Shown: positions 62,166 through 64,000 of the stretch, in pieces
Layout: the number at the start of each line of letters is the position of its first letter
Position numbering within the stretch: the stretch's first letter is position 1
DNA from: Pimelobacter simplex
Lineage (GTDB): Bacteria; Actinomycetota; Actinomycetes; Propionibacteriales; Nocardioidaceae
Assembly (NCBI RefSeq): GCF_900114845.1
Contig: NZ_FOUK01000001.1
Coordinates: 496,001 to 560,000, forward strand
Direction: 5' to 3'
DNA length: 64,000 bases
Translations under genes and position numbers: made by a program
The notes under the pieces: generated by a model
The model's database searches: none
Told to the model about the DNA's origin: nothing
Seen by the model: the letters and a program-made list of their open reading frames with translations, nothing else

Positions 62166-62177
62166 CTGTCCGGACAG
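62166..62177. promoter_or_regulatory. Palindrome CTGTCCGGACAG
   Basis: A perfect 12-base palindrome about 50 bases before the metalloprotease start, sharing the TCCGGA core with the larger hairpin at 62089. Likely an operator for the metalloprotease-lipoprotein pair. Confidence 0.45.
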
Positions 62178-62225
62178 ACGGGGCACATGCCCTGCTCGGC
62201 GTCGCCAGGAGACTAGGGGTAGTGA

Positions 62226-62873
62226 GTGACGTTCCTACGGAGTCGTGTCGGTCGACGAGCTCGGATCGGAACGGTCCTCGCAGTGCTGGTGGCAGGGATC
62301 GTGCTGGCAGCGCAGCTGCTCACGGCCGCGCCGAGCGCGGAGGCGAACAACTGGTACGGCAACACCGGCTACGTCGCGGCCTGCCCCCTCAACGGGAACA
62401 TGACCGACAACAAGGACGTCTACTTCTGGAATGAGGACCTTGCCGCCGACAACTCGTCCGCGGTCGCCTGGACCCGCACCAACCTGCTGAACCCGACCTC
62501 GCTCGACACGTTCCCCGCCGCCACGATCGGCGGCGCCGACGTAGTGAGTCGGGACCGCTACTACACCGACTGGTGCGTGGGCTACTTCGGCGAGTGGACC
62601 ACCGACGGGGTCTACGGAACGGTCGGTATCACCGCCTGCTACGCGACCGTCGCGAACGGTCGCTGCGACCAGCAGGTGATCCGGATCAGCAACGTCTGGT
62701 TCGACCACTGGGGCACGAAGGGCGACCGGTTCGCCGTGTGCCACGAGATCGGGCATGCCATCGGCCTCGTGCACCGCAACACTGGTCAGGGCTGCATCTG
62801 GACCGGCGTCGGGATCTCCACCCTGAACAACTACACCGCGCACGACCTCAACCACTTCAACGCCGCCTGGTGA
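62226..62873 (+). CDS. Secreted zinc metalloprotease-like protein (metzincin motif)
   Basis: 215 residues from GTG. Signal peptide near 10-35. The zinc site is VCHEIGHAIGLVH, matching HExxHxxGxxH. Downstream GQGCIWTGVGIST is the place of the Met-turn but no Met is present there; this may be a variant. Cys pairs suggest export. Next gene is an overlapping or adjacent lipoprotein. Substrate unknown. Confidence 0.82.
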   Translation: MTFLRSRVGRRARIGTVLAVLVAGIVLAAQLLTAAPSAEANNWYGNTGYVAACPLNGNMTDNKDVYFWNEDLAADNSSAVAWTRTNLLNPTSLDTFPAATIGGADVVSRDRYYTDWCVGYFGEWTTDGVYGTVGITACYATVANGRCDQQVIRISNVWFDHWGTKGDRFAVCHEIGHAIGLVHRNTGQGCIWTGVGISTLNNYTAHDLNHFNAAW

Positions 62874-62902
62874 CGGCCACGGCGACTAAGGACGGCACCG
62901 TG

Positions 62903-63703
62903 ATGACGACTACTCCCCAGTGCGGTCCGCGGCGCGGGAGGCGCAAAGTCGCCCGGGCGACAGCCGTCGCCGTCGCGACCGCTGCCCTGGTGCTCATGGC
63001 CGGGTGCGGCACCCAGACCGCCGGCGAGGCCGACCCGGGCGCCCACAGGGTCGGCGACCCGGACTACGTCTTCGACCAGATCAAGACAGCGCGGGAGTCC
63101 GGGGTGGCGCTCGTCTCCCACCCCGACTCACTGCTCGACTCGCTGCCCAACCACCACGTCATCGCGAAGACGGAGAAGGGCACGATCGAGACTGCGTTCA
63201 CCGACCTGGTCCTCACCGGCAAGGTCGTCGACGTCCGTCCCGGCGACGCCGTCCGGTACACCAGCACGGACCCGAGCTTCGAGGGCAACGAAGAGGAGGG
63301 CATCAAGTCCGTCGACTTCGACGACCCCGCCGCCAACGACCGCAACGTGGTCGTCACGATCAAGCCCACCTGGTCCGCCGGCGAGAAGATCGGAGAGACC
63401 ATCGAGGTGCGGATGGGAACCGCCGGTGGCGATCCCCACGACTTCATGGCCGGCCTCCGGGGGCTCCAGGACGACGAGACGCTCTGGCTCCTCAAGAGGT
63501 CCGCGCAGAGCCGGTACCAGGGCGAGTGGACCACCGTCATGGGCTCTGCCCTCGTCGGTCCGGTGGGCCAGGACGGAACGATCAACTTCCCCGCACTCGG
63601 CGGTGACGAGGAAGGCTTCGTGAAGACCCTCACCACCATCACCGCCGTCCGCGAGGCCGCCGAGGGGCCCGAGCGGACCACGCAGATGGATCTGACCCAG
63701 TAG
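62903..63703 (+). CDS. Putative lipoprotein of unknown function
   Basis: 266 residues from ATG 62903 with AAGGA upstream; GTG 62870 would overlap the metalloprotease stop. Signal peptide of RKVARATAVAVATAALVLMA and lipobox MAGC. The mature part is a beta-rich domain with AFTDLVLTGKVVDVRPGDAV and EIGETIEVRMGTAGG-like strands and no enzyme signature. Likely co-transcribed with the metalloprotease and possibly its partner or inhibitor. Confidence 0.7.
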   Translation: MTTTPQCGPRRGRRKVARATAVAVATAALVLMAGCGTQTAGEADPGAHRVGDPDYVFDQIKTARESGVALVSHPDSLLDSLPNHHVIAKTEKGTIETAFTDLVLTGKVVDVRPGDAVRYTSTDPSFEGNEEEGIKSVDFDDPAANDRNVVVTIKPTWSAGEKIGETIEVRMGTAGGDPHDFMAGLRGLQDDETLWLLKRSAQSRYQGEWTTVMGSALVGPVGQDGTINFPALGGDEEGFVKTLTTITAVREAAEGPERTTQMDLTQ

Positions 63704-63740
63704 CCGTACCCGGTCGACGCAGGACCCGGTGCCGCGGTGC

Positions 63741-64000
63741 CTACAGCCGCACCTCCGGCGGGGACCAGTCGCGGTGGCTGGCCCCCACGTCGGCGACGTA
63801 CGACGAGAAGCCCTGCGCGCCGGTCGACGAGCCGTCGTCGGTGGGCTCGGTCCGGATGGCGTCGAGCACCTGGCGCAGGTGGGTGTCGAGGGTGGCGAGG
63901 TCGTTCATGAAGGCGCTATGGATCTCGTCGGCGGTGGCGGCCTGGAGCGACTCCATGACGACGACCTGGTCCTGGATGAAGTAGTCGAGGGTGCCGGTGA
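63741..64000 (-). CDS. C-terminal part of an unidentified protein (5' end outside window)
   Basis: The frame is open from the right edge to a TAG at 63741, about 86 codons. The visible part is YFIQDQVVVMESLQAATADE, a helix-rich segment of LATLDTHLRQVLDAIRTEP, then a polar tail. An in-frame ATG at 63956 exists but the frame continues upstream. No family recognised. It converges on the lipoprotein gene. Confidence 0.5.
   Translation of the reverse strand, partial: TGTLDYFIQDQVVVMESLQAATADEIHSAFMNDLATLDTHLRQVLDAIRTEPTDDGSSTGAQGFSSYVADVGASHRDWSPPEVRL

Noticed and set aside
60801..62216. A 471-codon plus-strand open frame opposite the HNH gene
   Set aside because: The HNH/DUF222 gene on the minus strand has clear conserved motifs; the opposite frame is V/R/G-rich.

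Overview
The window is a 64 kb piece of a very GC-rich actinobacterial chromosome. GTG starts and ATGA/GTGA/TGATG stop-start overlaps are frequent. Gene content (PucR-type regulators, a dnaK-grpE-dnaJ-hspR operon with an HspR site, IdeR-like and KstR-like boxes, F420/deazaflavin-type oxidoreductases, a DUF222/HNH gene, a PHA synthase) points to a Nocardioides-like or related Propionibacteriales/Mycobacteriales soil bacterium; that placement is inference. No rRNA, tRNA, CRISPR array, insertion sequence or prophage was recognised.

Layout. (1) 1-10430: an exopolysaccharide or surface-glycan locus. It holds the end of a probable sulfotransferase gene, a ParB-like/methyltransferase fusion, a kinase-fold phosphotransferase, a secreted GH26-like hydrolase, a CDP-alcohol phosphotransferase fused to a family 2 glycosyltransferase, an O-antigen-ligase/Wzz-like fusion, a secreted beta-propeller protein and an orphan LuxR-type regulator. 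(2) 10432-18278: a fatty-acid desaturase with its ferredoxin reductase and a divergent PucR regulator, a GDSL lipoprotein, and two small membrane protein/regulator modules (GntR-YtrA and PadR), each with an inverted repeat at its promoter. (3) 18289-24881: a malyl-CoA lyase pair, small conserved genes, and a PHA synthase/depolymerase pair divergent from another PucR regulator. (4) 24951-31872: an ArsB/NhaD-type permease with TrkA-C partner and a gene with an apparent frameshift, a NarL-type two-component system, and an IdeR-box-flanked iron-siderophore uptake locus lacking its ATPase. (5) 31887-43273: ABC exporter, nitroreductase, a large LuxR ATPase regulator, a P450, a MarR operon, and a sulfotransferase/SDR pair. 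(6) 43285-48276: two KstR-like boxes bracket or drive genes resembling the mycobacterial steroid-catabolism set (sulfotransferase, SDR, DUF1214-like protein, LLM oxidoreductase, deazaflavin-dependent nitroreductase, SnoaL-like protein), interrupted by a lipoprotein and a Uma2 gene. (7) 48298-54135: aldo/keto reductase and the chaperone operon. (8) 54190-64000: lipoproteins, DUF445 and Abi-alpha-like genes, an XRE regulator, the DUF222/HNH gene, a secreted metalloprotease and a lipoprotein, with a truncated gene at the right edge.

Themes. Carbon storage and lipid metabolism are linked: desaturase and PHA synthase each sit divergent from a PucR-family gene, and both divergent promoters contain a TTGTGC...ACA inverted motif. 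The most interesting points are the two fused glycan-assembly proteins, the KstR-like boxes defining a dispersed steroid-type regulon, the Chloroflexus-type malyl-CoA lyase, the 7-G frameshift at 26819, and several strong unexplained hairpins (24884-24944, 62089-62120, 60462-60577).
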